DNA of 64,000 nucleotides from Rhodococcoides fascians A25f. Its GTDB lineage: Bacteria; Actinomycetota; Actinomycetes; Mycobacteriales; Mycobacteriaceae. The notes below the pieces were generated by a model, which saw nothing but the letters and a program-made list of their open reading frames with translations, searched no databases and was not told the DNA's origin. Location of the stretch: assembly GCF_000760935.2 (NCBI RefSeq), contig NZ_CP049744.1, positions 806,001 through 870,000 on the forward strand. Reading direction: 5' to 3'. Below are positions 9,353 to 18,994 of the stretch, in pieces. Each line of letters starts with the position of its first letter. Position 1 is the first letter of the stretch. The translations under genes and the position numbers were made by a program.

Positions 9353-11701
9353 GTGGCCCTCTACCGGAAGTACCGTCCAGCGACGTTCGCCGAAGTCGTC
9401 GGCCAGGAGCACGTCACCGAGCCGATCAGCGTGGCGCTAGATTCCAACAGAATCAACCACGCTTACCTCTTTTCCGGCCCGCGTGGCTGCGGAAAGACCT
9501 CCTCGGCGCGCATCCTCGCCCGATCGCTGAACTGCGCGGAAGGGCCGACGTCGACGCCGTGCGGAGTGTGCAACTCCTGCGTTGCACTCGCACCCGGCGG
9601 CCCCGGCAACTTCGATGTCGTCGAGATGGACGCGGCCAGCCACGGTGGCGTCGACGATGCCCGAGATCTGCGCGACAAAGCCGTGTACGCCCCGGCCGAG
9701 TCGCGCTACGTCATCTTCATCATCGACGAGGCTCACATGGTGACCCCGGCGGGCTTCAACGCGCTGCTCAAGGTCGTCGAGGAGCCGCCGGAGCATCTGG
9801 TCTTCATCTTCGCGACCACCGAGCCCGAGAAGGTGCTCCCCACCATCCGCTCGCGTACCCACCATTACCCCTTCCGGCTGCTCGCGCCGTCGACGATGCG
9901 CGTTCTGCTGGAGAAGATCTGCGGCCAGGAACAGGTCCCGGTCGAGGATGCGGTCTATCCGTTGGTCATCCGCGCAGGCGGCGGCTCGCCCCGTGACTCG
10001 CTCAGCGTCATGGATCAGTTGCTGGCCGGAGCCGGGCCCGAGGGCGTCACGTACCCACGGGCTCTGTCGCTGCTCGGCGTCACCGACGTCGCACTCATCG
10101 ACGAGGCCGTCGACGCATTGGCTGCGGGCGACGGCGGCGCACTGTTCGGCACCGTCGACAAGGTGATGGACGCGGGGCACGACCCACGCCGCTTCGCCGT
10201 CGATCTCCTCGATCGGCTGCGAGATCTGATCCTGCTGAAGGCCGTGCCCGACGCCGGTGAGCGCGGGCTGGTCGACGTGCCGGGCGACGTCCTCGAACGG
10301 CTCCGTGACGAGGCGGATCTGCTCGGTTCGGCGACGCTGACCCGTTATGCCGAAATCGTGCACTCGGGCCTCGGTGAGATGCGCGGTGCCACCGCGCCGC
10401 GTCTGCTTCTCGAAGTGATGTGTGCCCGGATGCTGCTGCCCTCGGCCTCCGACGCGGAGTCGGCTGTGCTGCAACGACTCGAGCGTGTGGAACGTCGACT
10501 CGATGTCACCCTCCCGGCAGGGGAGCAGGCAGCCGTCGCACAAGCAGCGGCGGATCCGACGCGACCGCAGGTGCACGCCGCCGAGGAGCCGTCCGCGTTC
10601 GATTCGGCGCAGTCGAACTCGGCTCCATCGAGTGTCACCCCGCCCAGTTCAGCCCCGCCGAGCAAGTTCCAGCGACCGTCCCAACGGCCCCCGGCTGCCG
10701 AAGCGACACCCGCGCCGGCACCGACACCACCAGCGCCGGCCGCTCCCACCCCTGTCGTGGCACCCGAGCCCGTTGTGGAACCGGTGCCCGCCGCTCCGAC
10801 TCCGGAACCTGTCGCGACGCCCGAGCCGTCTTCGACCCCCCAGCCCGTCGCGGAACCCGAGCCCGTTGCGGAACCAGAGCCCGTTGCGGAGCCAGAGCCG
10901 ACCGCGGCACCTGAACCCGATTCGACACCGAAATCTTCGGATTCCGTTGCAGCGCAGCAGACCGAGAGCCCAGCTGCCTCCGTGTCGCACGAGGACTTTC
11001 CCCCGGAACCGGAAGACGATTACGGCCCCGAACCTGACCCCGTATTCGAACCGGAACCGGAACCTGCAGCGGCTCCTGCTGCTGCATCGAACGAGCCCGA
11101 CGCGGCTGCGGTGCGCGCGGTGTGGTCCGAGGTACGCACCAAGGTGCGAGACCGGAGCAGGACCGTCGAGGTCATGCTCTCCGGCGCTTCGGTGCGCACC
11201 GTCGAGAACGGCACCATCACGCTCGGCCATGATTCGGCTCCGCTGGCCAAACGGCTGGAGGAACCGCGCAACGCCGACGTCATTCGCGACGCCCTGCGTG
11301 ATGTGTTCGGGGTGGAGTGGTCGGTGGTGTGTCTGGTCGGGGCGGCGGCCCCACCGGAAGCGTCATCAGCAAAAAAAGATGAACCGGCAGCGAAACCCGC
11401 GTCGCTGCCGAAGTTCTCGAGGCCGAGCCAGGCAGGGGCTTCCCGTCCCACGTCGGACGGTTTCGGATCAGCGGGCGACGGATCGACCGGCGACGCCGAC
11501 ATACCGATGCCCGAAGCACCGGATTATCCCGACGAGCCGGAGCCGGTAGGCCCACCGCCACCGGAGACGCCGGAGGACGAGGAAGAGCTGCTGAAGGCTG
11601 CGGCCGAGCCCGCGGATCCGACGGTTCGCCGCGATCCGGAAACGGTGGCGATGGAGCTGTTGGTCAGTGAATTGGGAGCGGTACCGCTCAAGGAGACCTG
11701 A
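9353..11701 (+). CDS. dnaX: DNA polymerase III subunits gamma/tau
   Basis: This is the clamp-loader ATPase of the replisome, 782 residues. The AAA+ core has Walker A GPRGCGKT (42-49), a four-cysteine zinc module (Cys61, 70, 73, 76) and IIDEAHM. A long Pro/Glu-rich linker (about residues 410-580) contains tandem PVAEPE repeats, and a C-terminal tau-type domain follows (about 585-665). GTG 9353 was chosen because [12 protein letters not shown] is the universal N terminus; an earlier GTG at 9305 would overlap the previous gene. An A7 run with a downstream hairpin at 11371-11410 could give a shorter product by a -1 shift (see separate entry). Confidence 0.95.
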   Translation: MALYRKYRPATFAEVVGQEHVTEPISVALDSNRINHAYLFSGPRGCGKTSSARILARSLNCAEGPTSTPCGVCNSCVALAPGGPGNFDVVEMDAASHGGVDDARDLRDKAVYAPAESRYVIFIIDEAHMVTPAGFNALLKVVEEPPEHLVFIFATTEPEKVLPTIRSRTHHYPFRLLAPSTMRVLLEKICGQEQVPVEDAVYPLVIRAGGGSPRDSLSVMDQLLAGAGPEGVTYPRALSLLGVTDVALIDEAVDALAAGDGGALFGTVDKVMDAGHDPRRFAVDLLDRLRDLILLKAVPDAGERGLVDVPGDVLERLRDEADLLGSATLTRYAEIVHSGLGEMRGATAPRLLLEVMCARMLLPSASDAESAVLQRLERVERRLDVTLPAGEQAAVAQAAADPTRPQVHAAEEPSAFDSAQSNSAPSSVTPPSSAPPSKFQRPSQRPPAAEATPAPAPTPPAPAAPTPVVAPEPVVEPVPAAPTPEPVATPEPSSTPQPVAEPEPVAEPEPVAEPEPTAAPEPDSTPKSSDSVAAQQTESPAASVSHEDFPPEPEDDYGPEPDPVFEPEPEPAAAPAAASNEPDAAAVRAVWSEVRTKVRDRSRTVEVMLSGASVRTVENGTITLGHDSAPLAKRLEEPRNADVIRDALRDVFGVEWSVVCLVGAAAPPEASSAKKDEPAAKPASLPKFSRPSQAGASRPTSDGFGSAGDGSTGDADIPMPEAPDYPDEPEPVGPPPPETPEDEEELLKAAAEPADPTVRRDPETVAMELLVSELGAVPLKET
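10844..10897 (+). repeat. Tandem 18-bp repeats inside dnaX
   Basis: Three consecutive 18-bp units (10844-10861, 10862-10879, 10880-10897) differ at only a few positions and encode Pro-Val-Ala-Glu-Pro-Glu three times; a decayed fourth unit follows. They lie in the disordered linker between the ATPase core and the tau domain. Copy number could vary between strains without breaking the frame. Confidence 0.75.
11371..11410 (+). promoter_or_regulatory. Candidate -1 frameshift (or slippage) site in dnaX
   Basis: Seven A residues (11371-11377) are read in frame as GCA AAA AAA GAT. After a 7-nt spacer there is a perfect 8-bp hairpin, CGGCAGCG (11385-11392) with CGCTGCCG (11403-11410) and a 10-nt loop. 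A -1 shift on the run gives AGA then TGA (11380-11382), ending the protein at 676 residues instead of 782. The layout matches the known E. coli dnaX frameshift signal, where a slippery A run precedes a hairpin and a stop. A weak GGAAG lies about 12 nt upstream. Function is inferred. Confidence 0.5.
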
Positions 11702-11713
11702 CCGACAGCCGAT

Positions 11714-11950
11714 TCAGCCGACGGTGAGATCCTCGTTGTCGGCGAACACGAGTCGCCCGCTGTCCAGTGCCACGGCCCAGCGTCTGGCCACTGCCCACTC
11801 TCGCGATGTGGTGTCGGCTGCCTGAACGCCGAAATCCTCGACGATCGCGCCCGATTCGTAGGCTTCCTGGCCGGAGTTCTCGTCCGTGCCGGGGGTGCGA
11901 ATGTGTACCTTGACGCGCGAACCCACGGTCAATTCGTTGTCGGTTTCCAT
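11714..11950 (-). CDS. Conserved hypothetical small protein
   Basis: This is a 78-residue acidic soluble protein with no recognised domain. It starts METDNELTVGSRVKVHIRTPG and ends RLVFADNEDLTVG; the pattern SRVKVHI ... VARRWAVALDSGRLVFADN looks like a small beta-barrel (SH3-like) fold. Similar short proteins are common in rhodococci and mycobacteria without a known role. Start ATG 11950 is preceded by a GGAAGAAGA ribosome-binding site. It converges on dnaX and is divergent from the fadA gene. Confidence 0.7.
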   Translation of the reverse strand: METDNELTVGSRVKVHIRTPGTDENSGQEAYESGAIVEDFGVQAADTTSREWAVARRWAVALDSGRLVFADNEDLTVG

Positions 11951-12184
11951 GGTCGGTCTTCTTCCACGCTCGGTAAATCTGATCTTTCGGAGTGTCCCAC
12001 GCACGGGTCGTTCAAACCTGAACCGGAGCGTCGGGTCATCTACAACGCTCGTTTCGGTCCTTACGCCGGGTCTTCTCGCGGCTTTACTGTGGCATGAGCT
12101 GAGGTCTGCCATGGCCTCGCACCGATGCGGTCGGCCGCGACGGCGACCGCGAGAAGATCGAGTATCTGGAAGGAACTGCGCGCT
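11951..12184 (+). promoter_or_regulatory. Divergent intergenic region upstream of fadA
   Basis: This 234-bp gap should hold promoters for both flanking genes. An 11-bp perfect inverted repeat, TCTTCTCGCGG at 12071-12081 and its complement at 12147-12157, could bracket a leader structure of the fadA transcript. GGAAGGAA at 12168-12175 is the fadA ribosome-binding site. I see no convincing -10/-35 pair and no RNA gene. Confidence 0.35.
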
Positions 12185-13396
<1,212 letters not shown>

Positions 13397-13405
13397 GGTA
13401 GAACG

Positions 13406-15544
13406 ATGTCTGACAACATGATTCAGTGGGACCAGGACGCCGACGGCATCGTCGTTCTGACGATGGACGACCCCAACCAGGGCGCCAACACGATGAACCA
13501 GCTGTACAAGGATTCGATGGGCGCGACGGTCGACCGCCTCGAGGCCGAGAAGGACAGCATCACCGGAGTCGTGCTGACCTCCGCCAAGAAGACGTTCTTC
13601 GCCGGCGGCGATCTGCACACCCTCATCGCAGCCAAGCCCGAGGACGCCCAGCGGGTGTTCGACGAGGTCCAGGAAGTCAAGGGACAGTTGCGTCGGCTCG
13701 AAAAGCTCGGCAAGCCGGTCGTGTCCGCCATCAACGGTGCGGCACTCGGCGGCGGACTCGAAATCGCTCTCGCGACGCATCACCGCATCGCGGCCGATGT
13801 TCCCGGCGTGCAGATCGGTCTGCCCGAGGTCTCGCTCGGTCTCCTGCCCGGCGGCGGCGGCGTTGCCCGCATCACGCGACTGCTCGGCATCCAGACCGGC
13901 TTCATGACGGTCCTCGCGCAGGGCACTCGGTTCCGTCCGGCCAAGGCTCTCGAAATCGGTCTGGTGCACGAATTGGTCGGCAGCATCGACGAATTGGTGC
14001 CCACCGCCAAGGCATGGATCAAGGCCAACCCCGAGGGTGGCGTCGCACCGTGGGACGTCAAGGGTTACAAGATCCCCGGCGGTACGCCGTCGAACCCGAA
14101 GCTCGCGCAGATCCTGCCTGCTTTCCCGTCCAACCTGCGCAAGCAGATCAAGGGCGCACCGATGCCGGCTCCGCGCGCGATTCTCGCTGCGGCAGTGGAG
14201 GGTGCGCAGGTCGACTTCGACAATGCGTGCACCATCGAGTCGCGGTACTTCACCGAGTTGGTCACCGGTCTGGTGTCCAAGAACATGATTCAGGCGTTCT
14301 TCTTCGACCTGCAGGCGATCAACGCCGGTAAGTCTCGTCCCGACGGCATCGAGAAGACCACCTTCACCAAGGTCGCGGTTCTCGGCGCAGGCATGATGGG
14401 CGCGGGCATCGCGTACGTGTGTGCCAAGGCCGGAATCGACGTGGTGCTCAAGGACGTTGCGATCGAGTCGGCGCAGAAGGGCAAGGCGTACTCCGAGGCC
14501 ATCGAGGCCAAGGCACTCTCGCGTGGCAAGACCACCCAGGAGAAGTCGGACGCTCTGCTCGCACGCATCCACCCGACCGCCGATGCCAAGGACGTCGAAG
14601 GTGCCGACCTCGTCATCGAGGCCGTCTTCGAGTCGGAAGAGTTGAAGCAGAAGGTCTTCCAGGAGATCGAGGACCTCGTCGATCCGACGGCGCTGCTCGG
14701 TTCCAACACCTCGACGCTGCCCATCACGAGCCTCGCTCAGGGCATCAAGCGTCAGGAAGACTTCATCGGAATTCACTTCTTCTCACCCGTCGACAAGATG
14801 CCGCTGGTGGAGATCATCCGCGGCGAGAAGACGTCGGATGCGGCCTTGGCCAAGGCATTCGACCTGGTGCAGATCATCAAGAAGACCCCGATCGTCGTCA
14901 ACGACAGTCGCGGCTTCTTCACCTCTCGCGTGATCGGCACGTTCATCAACGAGGCCATCGCGATGCTGGGCGAGGGCGTCGAGCCGTCGACCATCGAGCA
15001 GGCGGGTCTGCAGGCCGGTTACCCGGCTGCGCCACTGCAGCTTTCGGACGAGCTCACGCTCAACCTGATGCAGAAGATCCGCAAGGAAACCTACGACGCC
15101 ATCAAGGCCGCCGGTGGAACTCCGCCCGAGGACCCGGCCGGCGAGGTCATCGACAAGATGGTCGACGAGTTCGAGCGTCCGTCGAAGGCCAAGGGCGCGG
15201 GCTTCTACGAGTACGAGGACGGCAAGCGCGCCGGCCTGTGGCCCGGACTGCGTGATGCGTTCAAGTCGGGTTCGGCGGACATTCCGTTCGAGGACCTCAA
15301 GGAGCGCATGCTGTTCATCGAGGCCATCGAGACGCAGAAGTGCTTCGACGAGGGTGTCCTGAACACCACCGCCGACGCCAACATCGGCTCGATCTTCGGC
15401 ATCGGCTTCCCGGCGTGGACGGGCGGCGTGCATCAGTACGTCGTCGGCTACCCGGGTGGTCAGGCCGGATTCGTCACTCGTGCAGACGAATTGGCCAAGA
15501 AGTACGGCGATCGCTTCCAGGTTCCCGCGTCGCTTCGCTCCTGA
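13406..15544 (+). CDS. fadB: Multifunctional enoyl-CoA hydratase/3-hydroxyacyl-CoA dehydrogenase
   Basis: This is the 712-residue alpha subunit of the beta-oxidation complex. The N-terminal crotonase domain (about 1-190) has the oxyanion-hole segment FFAGGDLHTL and LPEVSLGLLPGGGG. The Rossmann domain begins near residue 320 with VAVLGAGMMGAGIA for NAD binding, and C-terminal 3-hydroxyacyl-CoA dehydrogenase domains follow (HFFSPVDKMPLVEII, then DSRGFF). It converts enoyl-CoA to 3-ketoacyl-CoA for the adjacent thiolase. The gene is convergent with a GntR regulator across a strong palindrome. Confidence 0.95.
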   Translation: MSDNMIQWDQDADGIVVLTMDDPNQGANTMNQLYKDSMGATVDRLEAEKDSITGVVLTSAKKTFFAGGDLHTLIAAKPEDAQRVFDEVQEVKGQLRRLEKLGKPVVSAINGAALGGGLEIALATHHRIAADVPGVQIGLPEVSLGLLPGGGGVARITRLLGIQTGFMTVLAQGTRFRPAKALEIGLVHELVGSIDELVPTAKAWIKANPEGGVAPWDVKGYKIPGGTPSNPKLAQILPAFPSNLRKQIKGAPMPAPRAILAAAVEGAQVDFDNACTIESRYFTELVTGLVSKNMIQAFFFDLQAINAGKSRPDGIEKTTFTKVAVLGAGMMGAGIAYVCAKAGIDVVLKDVAIESAQKGKAYSEAIEAKALSRGKTTQEKSDALLARIHPTADAKDVEGADLVIEAVFESEELKQKVFQEIEDLVDPTALLGSNTSTLPITSLAQGIKRQEDFIGIHFFSPVDKMPLVEIIRGEKTSDAALAKAFDLVQIIKKTPIVVNDSRGFFTSRVIGTFINEAIAMLGEGVEPSTIEQAGLQAGYPAAPLQLSDELTLNLMQKIRKETYDAIKAAGGTPPEDPAGEVIDKMVDEFERPSKAKGAGFYEYEDGKRAGLWPGLRDAFKSGSADIPFEDLKERMLFIEAIETQKCFDEGVLNTTADANIGSIFGIGFPAWTGGVHQYVVGYPGGQAGFVTRADELAKKYGDRFQVPASLRS

Positions 15545-15549
15545 CCCGT

Positions 15550-15591
15550 CGTGCGCGTTTTGCGTAGCTCCAGCTACGCAAAACGCTCACG
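15550..15591. terminator. Palindromic terminator-like repeat, copy 1
   Basis: A perfect 15-bp stem, GCGTTTTGCGTAGCT (15555-15569) with its complement at 15572-15586, has a 2-nt centre; CGTG/CACG extends it outward. It sits between the convergent fadB and GntR genes and overlaps the last base(s) of the latter's stop codon region. Its left arm is nearly identical to that of a second copy at 61538-61583. Confidence 0.65.
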
Positions 15592-16252
15592 AGGGCGAAG
15601 CCCGATGAGCGATCAACCTCTCGGCGCCGTCTGTGAATTGTTGCTTCATCAATTCGCAGGCGGCGTCGATGTCGTTTCGAACCAGTGCCTCGATGAGCTC
15701 CTCGTGGTTGCGCACTGCTGCTCGTCCCCACTCGCGGTCGGTCGCGTACAGGCGGGTGGGGGTGTAGCGGGTGGCGTTGTTGAGAAACCACGCCAGCTTG
15801 GACGAGTCGGCCAGACGGTTCAGCACACGATGGAACTCGAATTCGATGGTCTCGACGTCCTCGGCCCGGCCGTTCTCGACGGCGGTCGACAGCGCTGCGG
15901 TGAGTTCAGCGAGCTGATCCAGTTCGGTCTCGGTGATCTTCGGTGCCGCGCGGCGCACCAATTCGACGGCGATCCGGCCCTGCAGCCAGAAGATGTCGAC
16001 GATGTCGTTCGGCGTCAGCGGTGACACTTTGTACCCGCGGTGTGGGACGAGCTCGACGATGCCTTCACCCCGCAAGGTCAGCAGGGCCTCGCGTACCGGG
16101 GTGACGCTCACCCCGAGCTCGGCGGCGGTCTCGTCCAGTCGGATGAAGTCTCCGGGGCTCACTTCGCCGGACATCACGAGATGCCGGACGTGGCTCGCCA
16201 CCTCCTCCGACAGCTGGGGCCGTCGCCTCAGAGCCGTCCGCTTCTCTGCCAT
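15587..16252 (-). CDS. GntR-family (FCD-type) transcriptional regulator
   Basis: This 221-residue regulator has an N-terminal winged helix-turn-helix (about residues 12-78, with LDETAAELGVSVTPVREAL) and a C-terminal helical FCD ligand domain with FEFHRVLN and NHEELIEAL. FCD regulators typically sense acids or acyl-CoA. It is clearly paralogous to the regulator at 36236-36874: LRRRPQLSE at the N terminus, IFWLQG and the R-Y-T-P-(T/S)-R-L-Y-A segment are shared. Position next to fadAB suggests control of fatty-acid oxidation, but this is inferred. The antiporter gene upstream of it is on the same strand, 13 bp away. Confidence 0.87.
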   Translation of the reverse strand: MAEKRTALRRRPQLSEEVASHVRHLVMSGEVSPGDFIRLDETAAELGVSVTPVREALLTLRGEGIVELVPHRGYKVSPLTPNDIVDIFWLQGRIAVELVRRAAPKITETELDQLAELTAALSTAVENGRAEDVETIEFEFHRVLNRLADSSKLAWFLNNATRYTPTRLYATDREWGRAAVRNHEELIEALVRNDIDAACELMKQQFTDGAERLIAHRASPS

Positions 16253-16265
16253 GTAGAAAAGCCAA

Positions 16266-17438
16266 TCACACCGCGGGCTTGGTGCGGAGTACTACCCGCG
16301 CGACCGGTTCGACGACGCGGGCGGCGATCGGTCCCAGGATGGCCATCAGGAGCACGTATGCCGTCGCCAGAGCCGCGAGTTCGCCCTCCACCGCGCCTGC
16401 TGCCACGGCAAGACCGGCGATGACGATGGAGAATTCTCCGCGTGCCACCAGCGCCGCACCCGCGCGTAGTCGGCCCGGTCTCCCGATTCCCTGACGCCCC
16501 GCCGCCCACCATCCGGTCGCGACCTTCGTGGCTGTCGTCGTGACCGCGAGCACGACCGCCCAGCCCAGTACCGGTGGGATGGTGGTGGGGTCGGTGCCGA
16601 GCCCGAACACCACGAAGAACATCGCCGCGAACAGGTCGCGGAGTGGTTCGAGAATGCGGGTGGCGTTGTCGGCCGTCGAACCGGAAATCGCGATGCCAAG
16701 CAGGAACGCACCGACGGCCGCGGAGACCTGCAGTTCCGACGCGACGCCTGCTACCAGCAGTGCCGATCCGAGGACTTTGAGCAGGACCACCTCGCGGTCG
16801 GGACTGTCGACGATGGCGGAGACGAACCTGCCGTACCGCAGTGCGACCACGAGCACGAAGGTGATGACCAACAGTGAGATTCCGAGGGCCTCCAGACCGC
16901 CGAGGAAGCTCACTCCGCTCAGTACTGCGGTGAGGATCGGCAGGTAGATGGCCATGGCCAGGTCCTCGAACACCAGGATCGACAGCACGACCGGCGTTTC
17001 GCGGTTACCGAGTCGGCCCAGATCGGTGAGCACTTTGGCGATGATGCCCGACGACGAGATGTAGGTGACGCCGCCCAGCACGAGCGCTCCGACTCCGCCC
17101 CAGCCGAGGAGCAGCGCGACCACTGCACCGGGCGCGAAGTTCAGTGCGATGTCCACCAGTCCGGCCATCCAGGATCGGCGGAGCCCGGTGACGAGTTCGG
17201 CGGCGGTGTATTCGAGTCCGAGCAGAAGCAGCAACAGGATGACGCCGATTTCGCTGGCGATCTCACTGAACTCGCCGATGCCGCCGAGGTCGATGATGCC
17301 GCCGTTGCCGAATGCGAGACCGCCGAGCAGATAGAACGGGATGGGGGAGACACCGATTCGCCCCGCGAGACGAGCGAGAAGTCCGAGAACGAAGAACACT
17401 GCGCCCAGCTCGGTGAGGGCAAGTGCGCTCTCGGCCAC
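16266..17438 (-). CDS. Cation/proton antiporter membrane subunit (KhtU/CPA2-like)
   Basis: This 390-residue protein has about 12 membrane helices and belongs to the CPA2 sodium/hydrogen exchanger family. Characteristic pieces are LLLLLLGLEYTAAELVTG, FEDLAMAIYLPILTAV and a discontinuous-helix region with SAAVGAFLLGIAISGS. It lacks a cytoplasmic RCK domain. The gene just upstream encodes a separate RCK-C subunit, as in the Bacillus KhtTU K+/H+ antiporter, so the pair probably exports K+ in exchange for protons. Start is GTG at 17438, 19 bp after the upstream stop. Confidence 0.87.
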   Translation of the reverse strand: MAESALALTELGAVFFVLGLLARLAGRIGVSPIPFYLLGGLAFGNGGIIDLGGIGEFSEIASEIGVILLLLLLGLEYTAAELVTGLRRSWMAGLVDIALNFAPGAVVALLLGWGGVGALVLGGVTYISSSGIIAKVLTDLGRLGNRETPVVLSILVFEDLAMAIYLPILTAVLSGVSFLGGLEALGISLLVITFVLVVALRYGRFVSAIVDSPDREVVLLKVLGSALLVAGVASELQVSAAVGAFLLGIAISGSTADNATRILEPLRDLFAAMFFVVFGLGTDPTTIPPVLGWAVVLAVTTTATKVATGWWAAGRQGIGRPGRLRAGAALVARGEFSIVIAGLAVAAGAVEGELAALATAYVLLMAILGPIAARVVEPVARVVLRTKPAV

Positions 17439-17457
17439 TGCTCAGCCCCGACTGATC

Positions 17458-17940
17458 TCAGGCATTGCCGAGTAACTTGGCTGCTGCGTCCAGTCCGTCC
17501 GCGGTACCGACGGCGACCAGCAGGTCACCGGCGGCCAGCGTGAAGTCGGGGGTGGGGGAGGGTTGTACCTGGCCGGCGCGCATGACAGCGACAACCGATA
17601 CCCCGGTTTTGGTGCGCATGGTGGTGTCGCCGAGTGTGCGGCTGACGAACCGTGAATTCGCGCGAATGGGAAGTTGGCGAGTGTTGATTCCGGGGAGGTC
17701 ACGATGCTCTTCCCCGAGCTGAGCGATGAGTTGCGGCGACCCGAGCAGATTGCCCAGGGCCGCCGCTTCCTCATTGCTCAGCGTGATCGATGCCTGCGTC
17801 GCATCGGGGTCGTCCTTGCGCGAGACGATCAACTCGTTCGCGCCGTCCTTGCGGGTGATGACGCCTATGCGGCGCCCGGAAGCGAGGGCGAAATCTTTCC
17901 GCACCCCGATTCCCGGCAGCAGGGTCACTTCGACGTTCAT
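17458..17940 (-). CDS. Antiporter regulatory subunit with RCK-C (TrkA-C) domain (KhtT-like)
   Basis: This 160-residue cytoplasmic protein is of the KhtT type. The N-terminal part begins MNVEVTLLPGIGVRKDF; a C-terminal TrkA-C (RCK-C) domain covers about residues 75-155, with TGVSVVAVMRAG and FTLAAGDLLVAVGT. KhtT gates the KhtU antiporter in response to ligands such as c-di-AMP in Bacillus; the ligand here is unknown. It is the first gene of the khtTU operon. TAGCAT 7 nt before the start could be a -10 box of a leaderless transcript. Confidence 0.85.
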   Translation of the reverse strand: MNVEVTLLPGIGVRKDFALASGRRIGVITRKDGANELIVSRKDDPDATQASITLSNEEAAALGNLLGSPQLIAQLGEEHRDLPGINTRQLPIRANSRFVSRTLGDTTMRTKTGVSVVAVMRAGQVQPSPTPDFTLAAGDLLVAVGTADGLDAAAKLLGNA

Positions 17941-17963
17941 GGTCGAAATGCTAGCCCTGCGGG

Positions 17964-17973
17964 TAACGCGTTA
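17964..17973. promoter_or_regulatory. Small palindrome upstream of khtT
   Basis: TAACGCGTTA is a perfect 10-bp palindrome 23 bp upstream of the khtT start, in the 47-bp gap after mihF. Its position upstream of the presumed -10 element suits an operator or activator site, but the short length makes this tentative. Confidence 0.25.
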
Positions 17974-17987
17974 TCGCAAGTTGCGAA

Positions 17988-18302
17988 TCAGGATGCGACG
18001 GCAGCCAGCAGTGCTTCGCGCTGGTTGGCACCGAGGCCACCGATACGGCGGGTATCGGCGATGGACAGCTGCTCGAGCAGCTGTGCGGCGCGCACGGATC
18101 CAACACCCGGCAGGGCCTTGATCAGGGCGGACACCTTGGTCTTCTTGACGATCTCGTCGTTCTCCGCCTTGGCGAGAACGTCAGCGACGCTGAGTTCGCC
18201 GGACTTGACGGATGCGAGCAGCTTCGACCGCGCAGTGCGTGCCTCGGCCGCCTTGGCCAGCGCCGCGGTGCGCTGTTCCGGTGTCAGTACTGGTAAAGCC
18301 AT
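17988..18302 (-). CDS. mihF: Actinobacterial integration host factor mIHF
   Basis: This is a 104-residue nucleoid-associated protein of the mIHF type, which binds and bends DNA. The start MALPVLTPEQRTAALAKA matches the family. The C-terminal helix-two-turn-helix is seen in KVSALIKALPGVGSVRAAQL and TRRIGGLGANQREALL. Length is that of the family. The usual actinobacterial neighbour is gmk; here the gene lies alone beside khtTU, so it may be a second copy or a relocated one. Start ATG 18302 follows an AGGAGAAC ribosome-binding site. Confidence 0.92.
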   Translation of the reverse strand: MALPVLTPEQRTAALAKAAEARTARSKLLASVKSGELSVADVLAKAENDEIVKKTKVSALIKALPGVGSVRAAQLLEQLSIADTRRIGGLGANQREALLAAVAS

Positions 18303-18480
18303 GGCCTGTTCTCCTCGATTGTGGTGACCCGTCGCTCGTTGACAGGTCTCGACCCTCTTGCATCGTGCCTGGTGGCTCTTCCAATCTAACCGAACAACAC
18401 GGGTGTCATTCACGGTCGAACCACCGAACCTTCCAAGCCAGGCTACGTCCTATCCGATTCGCGGTGTGCCCCGACCAGCA

Positions 18481-18503
18481 CATCGGCCCTCCGAGGCCTG
18501 ATG
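18481..18503. terminator. Possible terminator of the mce operon
   Basis: CATCGGCC (18481-18488) can pair with GGCCTGATG (18495-18503) with one bulge and a CTCCGA loop, 20 bp beyond the mas stop codon. The rest of the 220-bp gap up to mihF holds no gene; it should also carry the mihF promoter. Confidence 0.35.
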
Positions 18504-18523
18504 TAACGGGCGCGTTCGAGGGC

Positions 18524-18994
18524 TCATGCCGGGTCTGCAGATGCCAACAACCAACGGTCGCCCGAGCGGTCGAGTCCGATCAACATCCGGGAGGAATCGG
18601 TCCGCCCATCGGGTACTGCGAGATTGGATACCTCCTGATCCAGGAACACCGCAACGACGGCGTGTTCACCGTCGATCTCGACGATTCCGGCCGTGACGGC
18701 GTGACCGGTCGCTCGGCCCTGACCCTGGCGCAACAAGTCGGTCAGGCTCGTCGACACGTCGCGATAGTCGGCGGCGAAATCCTCGGTGGACGATGCGATC
18801 ACGCGGTCGAGATTCGTTGTCGGTGTGGCGTAGTCGTAGGTGGAGAGCTGCTCGGTGTACTGCTTTGCCGAGTCCAGCGCCTCGGCTCGGAGGCCATCCA
18901 TCGTCCGGGTGCCCTGATACAGGTAACCGAGGACGGCGACGCCTGCGACGAGAGCGATGAACAGCAGGAGGGCGATACCTCGGCGGATGGTCAT
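18524..18994 (-). CDS. Mce-associated membrane protein
   Basis: This 156-residue protein has one N-terminal membrane helix (RGIALLLFIALVAGVAVLGYLYQG) and a periplasmic NTF2-like domain. Mce-associated membrane proteins stabilise Mce transporters. Features of the family include the segment SAKQYTEQLSTYDY and a C-terminal DRWLLAS. It is the last gene of the operon, and its start codon overlaps the mceF stop in ATGA. Confidence 0.85.
   Translation of the reverse strand: MTIRRGIALLLFIALVAGVAVLGYLYQGTRTMDGLRAEALDSAKQYTEQLSTYDYATPTTNLDRVIASSTEDFAADYRDVSTSLTDLLRQGQGRATGHAVTAGIVEIDGEHAVVAVFLDQEVSNLAVPDGRTDSSRMLIGLDRSGDRWLLASADPA

Noticed and set aside
11951..12184. 4.5S (SRP) RNA gene, expected near dnaX in mycobacteria
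   Set aside because: I could not find the conserved GGAAGGNAGCAGC-type core on either strand; GGAAGGAACTGC is only the fadA ribosome-binding region.
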